Assembly (NCBI GenBank): GCA_029238785.1
Contig: JAQWFN010000032.1
Location: forward strand, 1-39,166
Direction: 5' to 3'
Source of the DNA: Flavobacteriales bacterium
GTDB taxonomy: Bacteria > Bacteroidota > Bacteroidia > Flavobacteriales_D > Sanyastnellaceae
DNA: 39,166 nt
Shown here: positions 7,225 to 15,047 of the stretch, piece after piece
Layout of the letters: each line of letters begins with the position of its first letter
Position numbering within the stretch: position 1 is the first letter of the stretch
Made by a program: the position numbers and the translations under genes
The notes under the pieces: model-generated
Told to the model about the DNA's origin: nothing
Databases searched by the model: none
The model's input: the letters and a program-made list of their open reading frames with translations, nothing else

Positions 7225-8469
7225 ATGATGAAAGATATGCGCCCAGAAAGTTTAATGATGTCTCACGGTTACGATCCAAAATTGTCCGAAGGCGCCATTA
7301 AGTGTCCGATTTTCCAAACATCCACCTTCGTGTTCAACACAGCTGAAGAAGGAAAAGCCTTTTTTGAATTGGCCTATGGCTTACGTGAGAAGGAAGAAGG
7401 CGAGCAAATGGGCTTGATCTACTCTCGTTTGAACAATCCAGATCTCCAAATCTTGGAAGAACGTCTTTGTTTGTGGGATGGGGCTGAAGAATGTGCTGTT
7501 TTCGAAAGCGGAATGAGCGCCATTTCTACGGCCATTTTGTGTTTCTGCAAACCGGGAGACCTGCTCGTATACAGCAACCCAGTATATGGTGGAACAGATC
7601 ATTTCATCAACCACGTGATGACCAAATTTGGCGTTCACGTTATGGGCATCGATCCTACAGATTCCTTGGAAGAACTCAAAGCCGCAATTGGAGCGCATCC
7701 AGCCGCAAATAAACTCTCGATGATCCACATCGAAACCCCTGCCAACCCTACGAATAAACTCATTTGCATCAAAGACATGCGCGCTTTAGCTGATCACTTC
7801 AAACAAGAAGATCGCAGCGTAGTATTGTCTGTTGATAATACTTATTTAGGTCCGGTTTACCAGCACCCACTAAAGCACGGTGCCGACCTCGTTTTATATT
7901 CTGCAACCAAGTACATTGGCGGTCATTCCGATGTGATTGCCGGAGCTTGCATGGGTAGAGCTGATTTAATGATGGAAGTAAAAACCATGAGAACCTTCCT
8001 AGGAAACATGGCCGGACCATGGACCGGCTGGTTGCTCATGCGTTCATTGGAAACCTTACAAGTTCGTATGGAGCGTCAGGCCAAAAACGCCAAGCATGTT
8101 GCCGAAGCACTGGCCAAGCATCCTGCAATCGAGCGGGTAGGTTATCTTGGCTTTTTAACCGAAGCAGATGGGAAACAGTTTGAGATTTTCAACTCTCAGT
8201 GCGATAGTGCCGGTGCCATGATTTCCATCTACGTTAAAGGTGGAGAGAAAGAAGCCTTTGCCATGCTCAACAAAATGAAGCTCGTTAAATTAGCCGTAAG
8301 CTTAGGTTCAACAGAATCATTGGCACAGCACCCCGCTACCATGACGCATGCGGATGTTGACCCAGAGACCAAGAAGAAGTTCAATATTTCTCCAAATTTG
8401 GTAAGACTTTCGGTTGGTGTTGAGCATTATGAAGACCTTATTGCAGACCTCACCCAAGCCCTCGACTAA
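7225..8469 (+). CDS. PLP-dependent methionine gamma-lyase / cystathionine gamma-synthase family enzyme
   Basis: 414 residues of the Cys/Met metabolism PLP-enzyme family (fold type I). Visible features: the tyrosine loop YSRLNNPD near 72-79, the phosphate-binding SGMSAIS segment near 97-103, SNPVYGGT near 118-125, VDNTYLGP near 208-215, and the Schiff-base lysine in SATKYIGG (K229 from this start). The C-terminus has the SLGSTESL and HPATMTH motifs. The family includes methionine gamma-lyase, cystathionine gamma-synthase/lyase and O-acetylhomoserine sulfhydrylase, and sequence alone does not settle which. An Lrp/AsnC gene in divergent orientation argues for amino-acid-responsive degradation (gamma-lyase). 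ATGs at 7225, 7228 and 7237 are all possible starts. Confidence 0.9.
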   Translation: MMKDMRPESLMMSHGYDPKLSEGAIKCPIFQTSTFVFNTAEEGKAFFELAYGLREKEEGEQMGLIYSRLNNPDLQILEERLCLWDGAEECAVFESGMSAISTAILCFCKPGDLLVYSNPVYGGTDHFINHVMTKFGVHVMGIDPTDSLEELKAAIGAHPAANKLSMIHIETPANPTNKLICIKDMRALADHFKQEDRSVVLSVDNTYLGPVYQHPLKHGADLVLYSATKYIGGHSDVIAGACMGRADLMMEVKTMRTFLGNMAGPWTGWLLMRSLETLQVRMERQAKNAKHVAEALAKHPAIERVGYLGFLTEADGKQFEIFNSQCDSAGAMISIYVKGGEKEAFAMLNKMKLVKLAVSLGSTESLAQHPATMTHADVDPETKKKFNISPNLVRLSVGVEHYEDLIADLTQALD

Positions 8470-8530
8470 TTGAAGAGTTCTTCAAGTGCCCTCGGTCAAA
8501 ATTTTGTAATTTCGACACTTAAGATAAGCC

Positions 8531-8773
8531 ATGGCCAAAGAAAAACTCAGTTACGAAAGTGCATTTGAAGAATTGCAGTCGATAGTGAACGCCATCGACA
8601 GCGAAAGCGTGTCTGTAGACGAACTCGCAACAAAAGTAGAACGCGCTTCGGAGCTCATTAAATTCTGTTCGAAGAAACTTCGCGACACCGAGAGTGCTGT
8701 TGATCGGATCATTCGCGACATGGATGATGAGAGTCCGAAACCCGAAACCAAGGACGGCGATTTACCTTTTTAA
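8531..8773 (+). CDS. xseB: Exodeoxyribonuclease VII small subunit
   Basis: 80 residues, the normal size for XseB. It carries the family signature: SYESAFEELQSIVNAI near the start, the second helix VDELATKVERASELIKFC, and a C-terminal helix with LRDTESAVDRII. XseB forms a helical coat on the XseA catalytic subunit, and the complex trims single-stranded DNA from both ends. The large subunit lies 0.8 kb away on the opposite strand, so the two are not in one operon here. A -10-like TAATTTCG (8507-8514) precedes the ATG. The thioesterase gene begins 2 bases after the stop and is probably co-transcribed. Confidence 0.93.
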   Translation: MAKEKLSYESAFEELQSIVNAIDSESVSVDELATKVERASELIKFCSKKLRDTESAVDRIIRDMDDESPKPETKDGDLPF

Positions 8774-8775
8774 AC

Positions 8776-9186
8776 ATGGCGAAATCATCAATAGTTGACC
8801 GCATGTTTGAAAAAGATGCCTTCAGCCAATGGCTGGGTATCGAGCGCATTCAAGATGGACCTGGTCAATCACACTTAAAGATGCTCATCCGTAAGGAAAT
8901 GCTGAACGGATTTGGAATTGCTCACGGCGCTATCACCTATGCCCTTGCAGATAGCGCCTTGGCTTTTGCGTCAAATGCCCACGGCAGGCACAGCGTAAGC
9001 GTGGAAACCTCCATTTCGCATCTACTTCCCTTAAAAGAAGGCGACAGTATTGAAACAAAAGTGAAAGAAATCTCCTTGAACCACCGCATTGGCTTGTACC
9101 ACATTGACCTATTGAATCAAGATCAAAAACTTGTGGCCTCTTTCAAAGGCACGGTCTATAGAAAGTCCGAAGAGTGGCAAGTATAG
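8776..9186 (+). CDS. PaaI-type hotdog thioesterase
   Basis: 136 residues with the hotdog thioesterase signature. MLNGFGIAHGAITYALADSALAFASN holds the HGG-like turn and the acidic residue on the long helix that serves catalysis in PaaI/PaaD enzymes. VETSISHLLPLKEGDSIE is the following strand pair. The family hydrolyses acyl- or aryl-CoA thioesters in the cytoplasm, usually as a tetramer. No phenylacetate pathway genes are near, so the substrate stays open and a general CoA housekeeping role is as likely. It sits 2 bases after xseB, which implies translation from one transcript. Confidence 0.88.
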   Translation: MAKSSIVDRMFEKDAFSQWLGIERIQDGPGQSHLKMLIRKEMLNGFGIAHGAITYALADSALAFASNAHGRHSVSVETSISHLLPLKEGDSIETKVKEISLNHRIGLYHIDLLNQDQKLVASFKGTVYRKSEEWQV

Positions 9187-9230
9187 GCGCTTTTCAAATT
9201 ACGCTTCAAGCAAAAAGAATTCACCAAACA

Positions 9231-9516
9231 GGCTATAGGCTTAGGTCTCAAAGCACCGTCAAAGCTCACCTTCCGCCAACACTTCCATTTTTGAGACCTA
9301 AGTATATAGCTCCCAAAATACACATCACATCCACACCTATCTAGTTAAGTCTCAAAGCAGCATAAAAGCTCACCTTCCGATCCTAATCTCATTTTTGAGA
9401 CCTAAGTATATAGCTCCAAAACACACTTCGTTTCCACACCTATATAGTTAAGTCTCAAAGCAGCATAAAATCCCACCTTCCGCTAACACTTCAATTTTTG
9501 AGACCTAAGTATATAG
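9231..9516. repeat. Three tandem 77-bp hairpin units, period about 103 bp
   Basis: Units at about 9233-9309, 9337-9413 and 9440-9516. Each has a left arm of the form CTATATAGTTAAGTCTCAAA and a right arm TTTTTGAGACCTAAGTATATAG, complementary over about 20 bases with two or three mismatches, around a loop of about 35 bases that keeps CACCTTCCG. They fill the gap between two convergent genes (thioesterase and xseA). No open frame crosses them. Arms are more conserved than loops, which suggests that the fold matters. A fourth copy is at 20251. Confidence 0.9.
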
Positions 9517-9554
9517 CTCCAGAAATCCATAATTCGAAATTCAAAACTCCCAAT

Positions 9555-10967
9555 TCACTCCCCTTTAACAACAGCTCCTCGCTTCCCATCCTTTAACTCC
9601 ATCTCAATCTCTTCTCCCTTTTTAAGTTGATCTACTGAAGTAATGATTCCATCCTCATTTCGAAGCAAAGCATAGCCCCTCTGCAAAGTGCGTTTAGGAT
9701 GAACGAAATCTACCAATTGCTGAAGGTGCTTCAACTCAGTTTCTTGGTTTTTAAGTAAACTTTGAATCGCTCTTGGGAGTTGATCCTCCTGCTGCTTCAA
9801 GCGGTTTCTTGCCGAATTGGTCTTGAGCTCTGTTTTATGGCTGATGTTTGTTTTTGCTTCGCGAAGCGCCTCCTTCAAGTGTTCAAATCTGCCACCAAGC
9901 GCCTTCGTAAGTGCGCGATGAAGTTTAACCTGAAGGTGCTTTTGTGCTGCAATTTTTTGAGGCACTTTTCCGGTAATCATCAAAGAAGCCCGACCAAGAA
10001 GGCGCTGATGCTTGTCGAGCAAGTGCTTCGTTCCTTGCTCTACCTCTTCCCATCGCCCCAAAACAGCTTGTTCAAATTCCATGTTGTGCTCAATAATGGC
10101 AGCTGCCACGGCTGTAGGTGTTTTCAAACGGGTGTGGCAGAACAAGTCGGCAATGCTTTGATCTTTGTGGTGACCAATTCCCGTGAATACCGGCACCGCG
10201 CAACGGGCTATCTCTAAATTCAATTCATATTGATCGAAAAGCATCAAATCAGTTTGGGCTCCTCCTCCTCGCACAATGACCAACAAATCATAATCGTCAA
10301 ACTTCTCGTTAATTTCTGCAATCCGCGATGTGATCTTTGGCCAGCTTTGAATTCCTTGAACAGGAGTGTAGTAATAATCGATCTTAAACGTGTAGCCAAA
10401 ACGATTGTCTTTAAGCGAGTGCAGAAAATCATCGTTTCCAGCTGCCTGACTAGAAGTTACCAAAGCAATGCGCTGAATGACCTTAGGTATGGGCCGATCT
10501 TGATTGAAGGTGCGGTAATTTTCGCCAATCTTTCGAACAACTTGCGGGTGTAGGGTCCGAAGTTTCTCTAAGGTTTCTCTTCGGTGCTTTTCCATTTGCC
10601 CCAAAGTGAAATGCTCGTTGATGTCCATCACCGTCAACTTCAATCCATATTGGGCGTGAAAACTCACTTCAACTTGAAGCATCACTTCTAAACCATTGGT
10701 GAATGCTTGTCCGGTTGTGCGCTCAAAATCCTGAATGCGCTGCCCCACATTCCCCCATGAGATGGCTTGCATTTTCGCGGCAATATGGTCTCCCCCTTTT
10801 TGCTTTTCTATGAGGTCGAAATAGTGTCGGTTCGACTTTGCATAATACTTGTGCGAGCTGATTTCGGCAATGACCCAGACCGGTCTGTTACTGAACTTTT
10901 TCTGAAAAAAAGCCTCCAGAGCCGTGGTTAACTCGGATAAACGAAGCGCTTGTGGAGAATCTGACAT
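9555..10967 (-). CDS. xseA: Exodeoxyribonuclease VII large subunit
   Basis: About 470 residues from the ATG at 10965-10967; an in-frame TTG 21 bases upstream is less likely because family proteins begin just before the LRLSEL segment. The N-terminal OB-fold (about 5-110) has VWVIAEISSHKYYAKSNRHYFDL, the single-strand DNA binding part. The catalytic core follows, with ALVTSSQAAGNDDF near 172-185, VRGGGAQTDL, and GIGHHKDQSIADLFCHTRLKTPTAVA. The C-terminal third is a long coiled coil where XseB docks. Together with XseB it degrades single-stranded DNA to oligonucleotides in repair. The promoter region is shared with the divergent nuclease-fusion gene, 57 bases away. Confidence 0.95.
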   Translation of the reverse strand: MSDSPQALRLSELTTALEAFFQKKFSNRPVWVIAEISSHKYYAKSNRHYFDLIEKQKGGDHIAAKMQAISWGNVGQRIQDFERTTGQAFTNGLEVMLQVEVSFHAQYGLKLTVMDINEHFTLGQMEKHRRETLEKLRTLHPQVVRKIGENYRTFNQDRPIPKVIQRIALVTSSQAAGNDDFLHSLKDNRFGYTFKIDYYYTPVQGIQSWPKITSRIAEINEKFDDYDLLVIVRGGGAQTDLMLFDQYELNLEIARCAVPVFTGIGHHKDQSIADLFCHTRLKTPTAVAAAIIEHNMEFEQAVLGRWEEVEQGTKHLLDKHQRLLGRASLMITGKVPQKIAAQKHLQVKLHRALTKALGGRFEHLKEALREAKTNISHKTELKTNSARNRLKQQEDQLPRAIQSLLKNQETELKHLQQLVDFVHPKRTLQRGYALLRNEDGIITSVDQLKKGEEIEMELKDGKRGAVVKGE

Positions 10968-11024
10968 GCTACGAAGATAAAAAGCCAATCATTGGTTGTA
11001 CTTTAATGGCCGTAAAAATTATTC

Positions 11025-12512
11025 ATGTCAGTACGCATTAGTAAGTCGGCTTTCCTCAGCGCAAGGCAATGTGAAAAGCGATTGTATCTTCAAAAACACC
11101 AAAGAGAACTGGCCACTCCACGAGCGGAAGATCAGCTTGCCATGATGCAAATGGGCATTGAAGTTGGCGAACTTGCTCGCAAACGGTACCCCGGTGGAGT
11201 GCTTGTAGAAGTATCAGCAGAACTGCACGGAGAAGAGCGAAAAGCAGCTCAACTTGCCCTTACTCAATCGCTAATTGAAAGCAATGTACCGGCCATTTTC
11301 GAAGCTACATTTGAATATCAAGGTTTATTTGTTCGGGTCGATATCATGGTTAGGCATCCAAAAGGCTGGGCGGTTTATGAAGTGAAAGCCAGTACCAATC
11401 CTAAAAAGAAACACTTGGATGACCTCGCTTTGCAGGTTTTTGTGTTGAAAGGACTAGGCGTTCATCTCAAAAGAGCTGGCGTGATGCTCTTGAATAATCG
11501 CTATGAAAAATCGGGCGACATCAACTTAGAAGAGCTGTTTAAAGTGAAAGACTTCACCAAGAAATGCTTGATGCAACGCGAAGAAATAGCTTGGGATTTA
11601 AAGCACTACCAAGAACTCATCGAAAAAGAAAGTGTTCCCGAAATTAGCATCGGTGCGCATTGTACTTCGCCCTATGAATGCGAGTTTCGCGAACATTGCT
11701 GGGCGGGTATCCCAAGAGATTCCATTTTATCTTTATCTGGAAACAAAGCTGTCGCCTGGTCATTTTGGGAGAAAGGAATCAAGCGCATGGAAGACATCCC
11801 CGAAGAAGACCTCGAGGCACTTTCACCCATGCAAAAACTTCATGTACAAGCGCAGAAAGACCAACTGGTTCATCTCGACCGAATTGCCTTAAGTGCTTTC
11901 TTGGACGGATTAAACGGTCCTTTGCATTTTCTCGATTTCGAGACCTTCGCCAGCGCCATTCCGATGTACGATGGTAGTGGTCCGTACGAACAAATCCCCT
12001 TCCAATTTTCACTGCACATCCAACAAGGGGAAAAATTGCTTCACCGTTCTTTTTTGGCCGATGCGACTTTGGGAGAAGATCCGCGCAAAGCTTTTACCGA
12101 AGCTTTATTGGAGTCCATTTCACCCGAAGGCGACATCCTGGTTTACAACATCAGTTTTGAGCGAAGAATCATCCAACACTTAGCGCATCACCTTGAAGAA
12201 TATGCTGTTCCGCTGAACAAGCTCATTCACAGAATGAAAGACCTCATTGATCCTTTTTCTGAGCGCATGGTCTATTTCCCTGAAATGAAAGGAAAAACCA
12301 GCATCAAAAATGTACTTCCCGCCTTGGTTCCTGAGATGAGTTACGCTCATTTAGACATTGCCAACGGTGCCACGGCCAGCTTCGAATTTGCACAACTGAT
12401 GCAAAAAAAGTCTCCTGACAATGAAGCTGAAATCAGACAGCAGCTCTTGAATTACTGTGAGCAAGACACCCTTGCTATGGTAGAGATCCTTCACGTTTTG
12501 CAAAGCCTTTAA
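11025..12512 (+). CDS. DUF2779-type fusion: Cas4/RecB-like Fe-S nuclease plus DEDDy exonuclease
   Basis: 495 residues in two recognisable halves. The N-terminal half looks like a PD-(D/E)XK nuclease of the Cas4/RecB type, with D106 in FVRVDIMV and E119-x-K121 in VYEVKAS. Four cysteines suit an Fe-S cluster: C16 near the start and C213, C219, C225 in a C-x5-C-x5-C pattern. The C-terminal half reads as an RNase H-fold 3'-5' exonuclease: D304 and E306 in FLDFETF, N375 to E379 in NISFE, and Y477-x3-D481 in YCEQD. The second motif carries Glu where Asp is usual. I associate the overall form with the DUF2779 family, whose biological role is unclear to me. It is divergent from xseA. Confidence 0.8.
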   Translation: MSVRISKSAFLSARQCEKRLYLQKHQRELATPRAEDQLAMMQMGIEVGELARKRYPGGVLVEVSAELHGEERKAAQLALTQSLIESNVPAIFEATFEYQGLFVRVDIMVRHPKGWAVYEVKASTNPKKKHLDDLALQVFVLKGLGVHLKRAGVMLLNNRYEKSGDINLEELFKVKDFTKKCLMQREEIAWDLKHYQELIEKESVPEISIGAHCTSPYECEFREHCWAGIPRDSILSLSGNKAVAWSFWEKGIKRMEDIPEEDLEALSPMQKLHVQAQKDQLVHLDRIALSAFLDGLNGPLHFLDFETFASAIPMYDGSGPYEQIPFQFSLHIQQGEKLLHRSFLADATLGEDPRKAFTEALLESISPEGDILVYNISFERRIIQHLAHHLEEYAVPLNKLIHRMKDLIDPFSERMVYFPEMKGKTSIKNVLPALVPEMSYAHLDIANGATASFEFAQLMQKKSPDNEAEIRQQLLNYCEQDTLAMVEILHVLQSL

Positions 12513-12635
12513 ATTCAAACACGGCTATTTGGATACCAAAAAGATGTCGCTCATTCTGCATAAATGAACAGCACTCAAATTACAAAGCTCAAAAAGCAAT
12601 GTAACGAAGCACTACCCTATTCCGTCTCAAGAATG

Positions 12636-12643
12636 TATCTTTG
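12636..12643 (+). promoter_or_regulatory. -10 box of the bamD operon
   Basis: TATCTTTG is a perfect TAnnTTTG match and ends only 6 bases before the bamD ATG (12650). Transcription should start at or next to the start codon, so the message would be nearly leaderless. No clear TTG is seen at -33. Confidence 0.5.
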
Positions 12644-12649
12644 CCACCT

Positions 12650-13468
12650 ATGAAAAAAATTGCGTGTCTTTTGTTGCTTGTTTTGAGCACATTTGCTTTC
12701 TCCTCTTGCAGCGAGTACAACAAAGTGCTGAAGAGTTCAGATCCAGATTACAAATTCACTAAAGCAGTAGAATACTACGAAGACAGTAGATGCTATCAAG
12801 CCTTGCCTTTGTTTGAAGAGCTTATTGCTAGTGTTCGAGGGACACAGCGGGCTGAAGAGGCTTACTACTATTTTGCCAAAACGCACTACTGCGTTAAAGA
12901 TTACTATATCGCAAACTACTACTTAAAGAATTTTGTAAAAACCTTCCCTACTAGTCAGTATGCAGAGGAATGTTTGTTTGAATCTGCCATGTGTAGCTAC
13001 AATTTATCTCCTATTTACAGCTTAGACCAAACGGATACACGAATTGCCATTGATGAATTTCAATTGTTCATCGATCGTTACCCCAACTCACAACTTCGTG
13101 ATAGTTGCAACCGGATGGTTGATCAGCTTCGCCAAAAACTAGAAAGAAAATCATTCGAGGTCGCTAAACTCTACGTTACAACCGAACGTTACCGCTCTGC
13201 CAGCAGTGCTTTGGAGAACGCCTTGAAGGAATATCCAGACACTCCTTACCGTGAGGAGATCTTGTATTTGATGGTTGAAGCCAATTATTTGTATGCTGAA
13301 GGCAGTATTGATGAGAAGAAAATTGCCAGATACATGGAAACTATCGATAGTTATTATAAATTTGTAGCCAATTTCCCCGGAAGTAAGATGCTTAAGAAAG
13401 CTGAAACTTATTTCATTGAGGCGGAAAAGGAAATCGAACGATTGAAGAAAGCTGGATATGAGTTATAA
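12650..13468 (+). CDS. bamD: Outer membrane assembly lipoprotein BamD
   Basis: 272 residues. A lipoprotein signal peptide ends in FSSC with the lipidated Cys at residue 20. The mature part is made of TPR-like helix pairs (YKFTKAVEYYEDSRCYQALPLFEELI, AEEAYYYFAKTHYCVKDYYIANYYLKNFVKTFPTS, AIDEFQLFIDRYPNS), which is the BamD/YfiO scaffold. It is anchored in the inner leaflet of the outer membrane and helps BamA insert beta-barrel proteins. The start is ATG 12650 rather than the in-frame TTG at 12641, which overlaps the -10 box. The omega gene starts inside its last codons, so the two are coupled. Confidence 0.93.
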   Translation: MKKIACLLLLVLSTFAFSSCSEYNKVLKSSDPDYKFTKAVEYYEDSRCYQALPLFEELIASVRGTQRAEEAYYYFAKTHYCVKDYYIANYYLKNFVKTFPTSQYAEECLFESAMCSYNLSPIYSLDQTDTRIAIDEFQLFIDRYPNSQLRDSCNRMVDQLRQKLERKSFEVAKLYVTTERYRSASSALENALKEYPDTPYREEILYLMVEANYLYAEGSIDEKKIARYMETIDSYYKFVANFPGSKMLKKAETYFIEAEKEIERLKKAGYEL

Positions 13469-13784
13469 AAATTCAAAAGCCGAGCGTACGACCATTACAC
13501 GTGATACACACGCTTTGGACTCGCAGGTAGAAGGAAATCTTTTTGAAACACTTGTTGTTCTATCAAGAAGATCAAACCAAATTGCTAAAGAGATGAAAGA
13601 AGAACTCAACTCTAAGTTGGATGAGTTCGCAACACATCAAGATAACCTTGAAGAGGTATTCGAGAACCGTGAGCAAATTGAAATCTCTAAATTTTACGAG
13701 CGTTTGCCTAAGCCACACAGCATAGCTATGCACGAGTTGCTAGAAGGTGAAGTATACGTTAGAAAACCAGAAGCAGAAGCTTAA
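13458..13784 (+). CDS. rpoZ: RNA polymerase omega subunit (Bacteroidetes type)
   Basis: 108 residues with the Rpb6/omega-like core: an N-terminal TITRDTHALDSQVEGNLFETLVVLSRRSNQIAKEMKEEL helix pair and a conserved tail with FYERLPKPHSIAMHELL. Omega supports folding and assembly of the beta' subunit. The gene overlaps the end of bamD by 11 bases, and a terminator-like hairpin follows. This position between bamD and coaBC is the usual one in Bacteroidetes, which supports the call more than the weak match to proteobacterial RpoZ does. Confidence 0.85.
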   Translation: MSYKNSKAERTTITRDTHALDSQVEGNLFETLVVLSRRSNQIAKEMKEELNSKLDEFATHQDNLEEVFENREQIEISKFYERLPKPHSIAMHELLEGEVYVRKPEAEA

Positions 13785-13804
13785 TGCTCCTATAGATATT
13801 GATT

Positions 13805-13834
13805 AAAAAGATGGTTTGCGCCATCTTTTTTTGT
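13805..13834 (+). terminator. Intrinsic terminator after omega gene
   Basis: AAAAAGATGG (13805-13814), a six-base loop, CCATCTTTTT (13821-13830), then further T residues. The ten-base stem is perfect. coaBC begins 10 bases later, so coaBC expression depends on read-through or on a promoter within this structure. Confidence 0.8.
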
Positions 13835-13844
13835 TTCTTATCCT

Positions 13845-15047
13845 ATGCTCAAAGGAAAAAAAATCATCCTCGCAATTACAGGAAGTATTGCTGCTTATAA
13901 AGCGGCAGAACTGCTTCGCGCATTTGTTAAACGCGGCGCAGAGGTGCGCGTGGTCTTAACAAAAAGCGCGCACGACTTCGTCACCCCACTTACACTTGCC
14001 ACACTAAGTCAGCACAGGGTATATTCTGATTTCACCGAGGATGAAGACCAAGGCACGTGGACCAACCATGTTGATCTTGGCTTGTGGGCTGATTTGATGA
14101 TTGTAGCTCCGGCAACAGCGAACACCATCGCCAAAATGAGCCAGGGGATTTGCGATGAGTTTCTATTAGCTGTTTACCTTTCAGCAAAGTGCCCCATCGC
14201 TATTGCACCAGCCATGGATTTAGACATGTATGCTCATGAAAGCACACAGAATAACCTCCAAATTTTAGAAGAACGTGGCCACCTCCTTATCGATAGTGAA
14301 AGCGGATTTCTCGCTAGTGGTTTAGAAGGAAAAGGCAGAATGGCCGAACCTGAAAACATTGTTAAAGCTATCGACGAGTTCTTCAATTCCAAGGCTCCTT
14401 TACGAGGAAAAAAATGCTTGGTAACTGCCGGACCAACCTATGAAAAGATTGATGCTGTTCGTTTTATCGGGAACTATAGTTCTGGTAAAATGGGCTTTGC
14501 AATTGCAGACCAACTCGCGAGTATGGGGGCCGAGGTTGTACTTGTTTCTGGTCCATCTTCAGAACAAGTTCAGCAAGAAAACATCACTCGTATTGATGTT
14601 GAATCAGCTGCCGAAATGCTTGAAGCTTGCCTCATCCACTTCCCCGGTTGCGACATCTTGGTGAAAAGCGCAGCGGTTGCAGACTATAAACCCAAGCACC
14701 GTGCAGACATCAAACTCAAGAAGCAAGACCAAGACTTGAGCATTGAACTTAGTCCTACGGTTGATATCCTTGCTCGCTTGGGTGAAATGAAAAAAGCACA
14801 TCAAATTACCATTGGTTTTGCCTTAGAAACCAATAACGAATTGGAACACGCCAAGTCCAAGATTCAACGAAAAAACCTCGACCTCATCGTGCTCAATTCG
14901 CTTCAAGATACTGGTGCGGGCTTTGGTCATAGCACAAATAAGGTCACCTTCATCGATAAGCACAATAAAATCGCTAATTTTGAGTTGAAATCTAAGCGCG
15001 ATGTTGCCTTAGACTTATCCAAAAAGATCCTCGAACTATGCTCTTGA
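13845..15047 (+). CDS. coaBC: Bifunctional phosphopantothenoylcysteine decarboxylase / phosphopantothenate-cysteine ligase
   Basis: 400 residues. The N-terminal flavoprotein (CoaC, about 1-180) has ITGSIAAYKAAELLRAFVKRGAEV, the catalytic His in NHVDLGLWAD, VAPATANTIAKM and PAMD. The C-terminal CoaB part (about 185-400) has VTAGPTYEKIDAVRFIGNYSSGKMG, KSAAVADYKP and the lysine-rich turn IKLKKQ. The enzyme makes 4'-phosphopantetheine from 4'-phosphopantothenate and cysteine in coenzyme A synthesis. Two E. coli catalytic-loop positions differ: the PAMN Asn is Asp here, and the Cys of the substrate flap (ACGDIG) is Ser in LASGLEG. This may be a trait of the lineage. The stop overlaps the next start. 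Confidence 0.95.
   Translation: MLKGKKIILAITGSIAAYKAAELLRAFVKRGAEVRVVLTKSAHDFVTPLTLATLSQHRVYSDFTEDEDQGTWTNHVDLGLWADLMIVAPATANTIAKMSQGICDEFLLAVYLSAKCPIAIAPAMDLDMYAHESTQNNLQILEERGHLLIDSESGFLASGLEGKGRMAEPENIVKAIDEFFNSKAPLRGKKCLVTAGPTYEKIDAVRFIGNYSSGKMGFAIADQLASMGAEVVLVSGPSSEQVQQENITRIDVESAAEMLEACLIHFPGCDILVKSAAVADYKPKHRADIKLKKQDQDLSIELSPTVDILARLGEMKKAHQITIGFALETNNELEHAKSKIQRKNLDLIVLNSLQDTGAGFGHSTNKVTFIDKHNKIANFELKSKRDVALDLSKKILELCS

Noticed and set aside
9231-9516. CRISPR array
   Set aside because: The repeats are palindromic hairpins of 77 bp with similar inner sequence and only three units, and there are no unique 30-40 base spacers or cas genes nearby. The Cas4-like domain at 11025 belongs to a stand-alone fusion.
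10968-10988. TTG start for xseA
   Set aside because: It adds seven residues not typical of the family; the ATG at 10965-10967 directly precedes the conserved start of the OB-fold.
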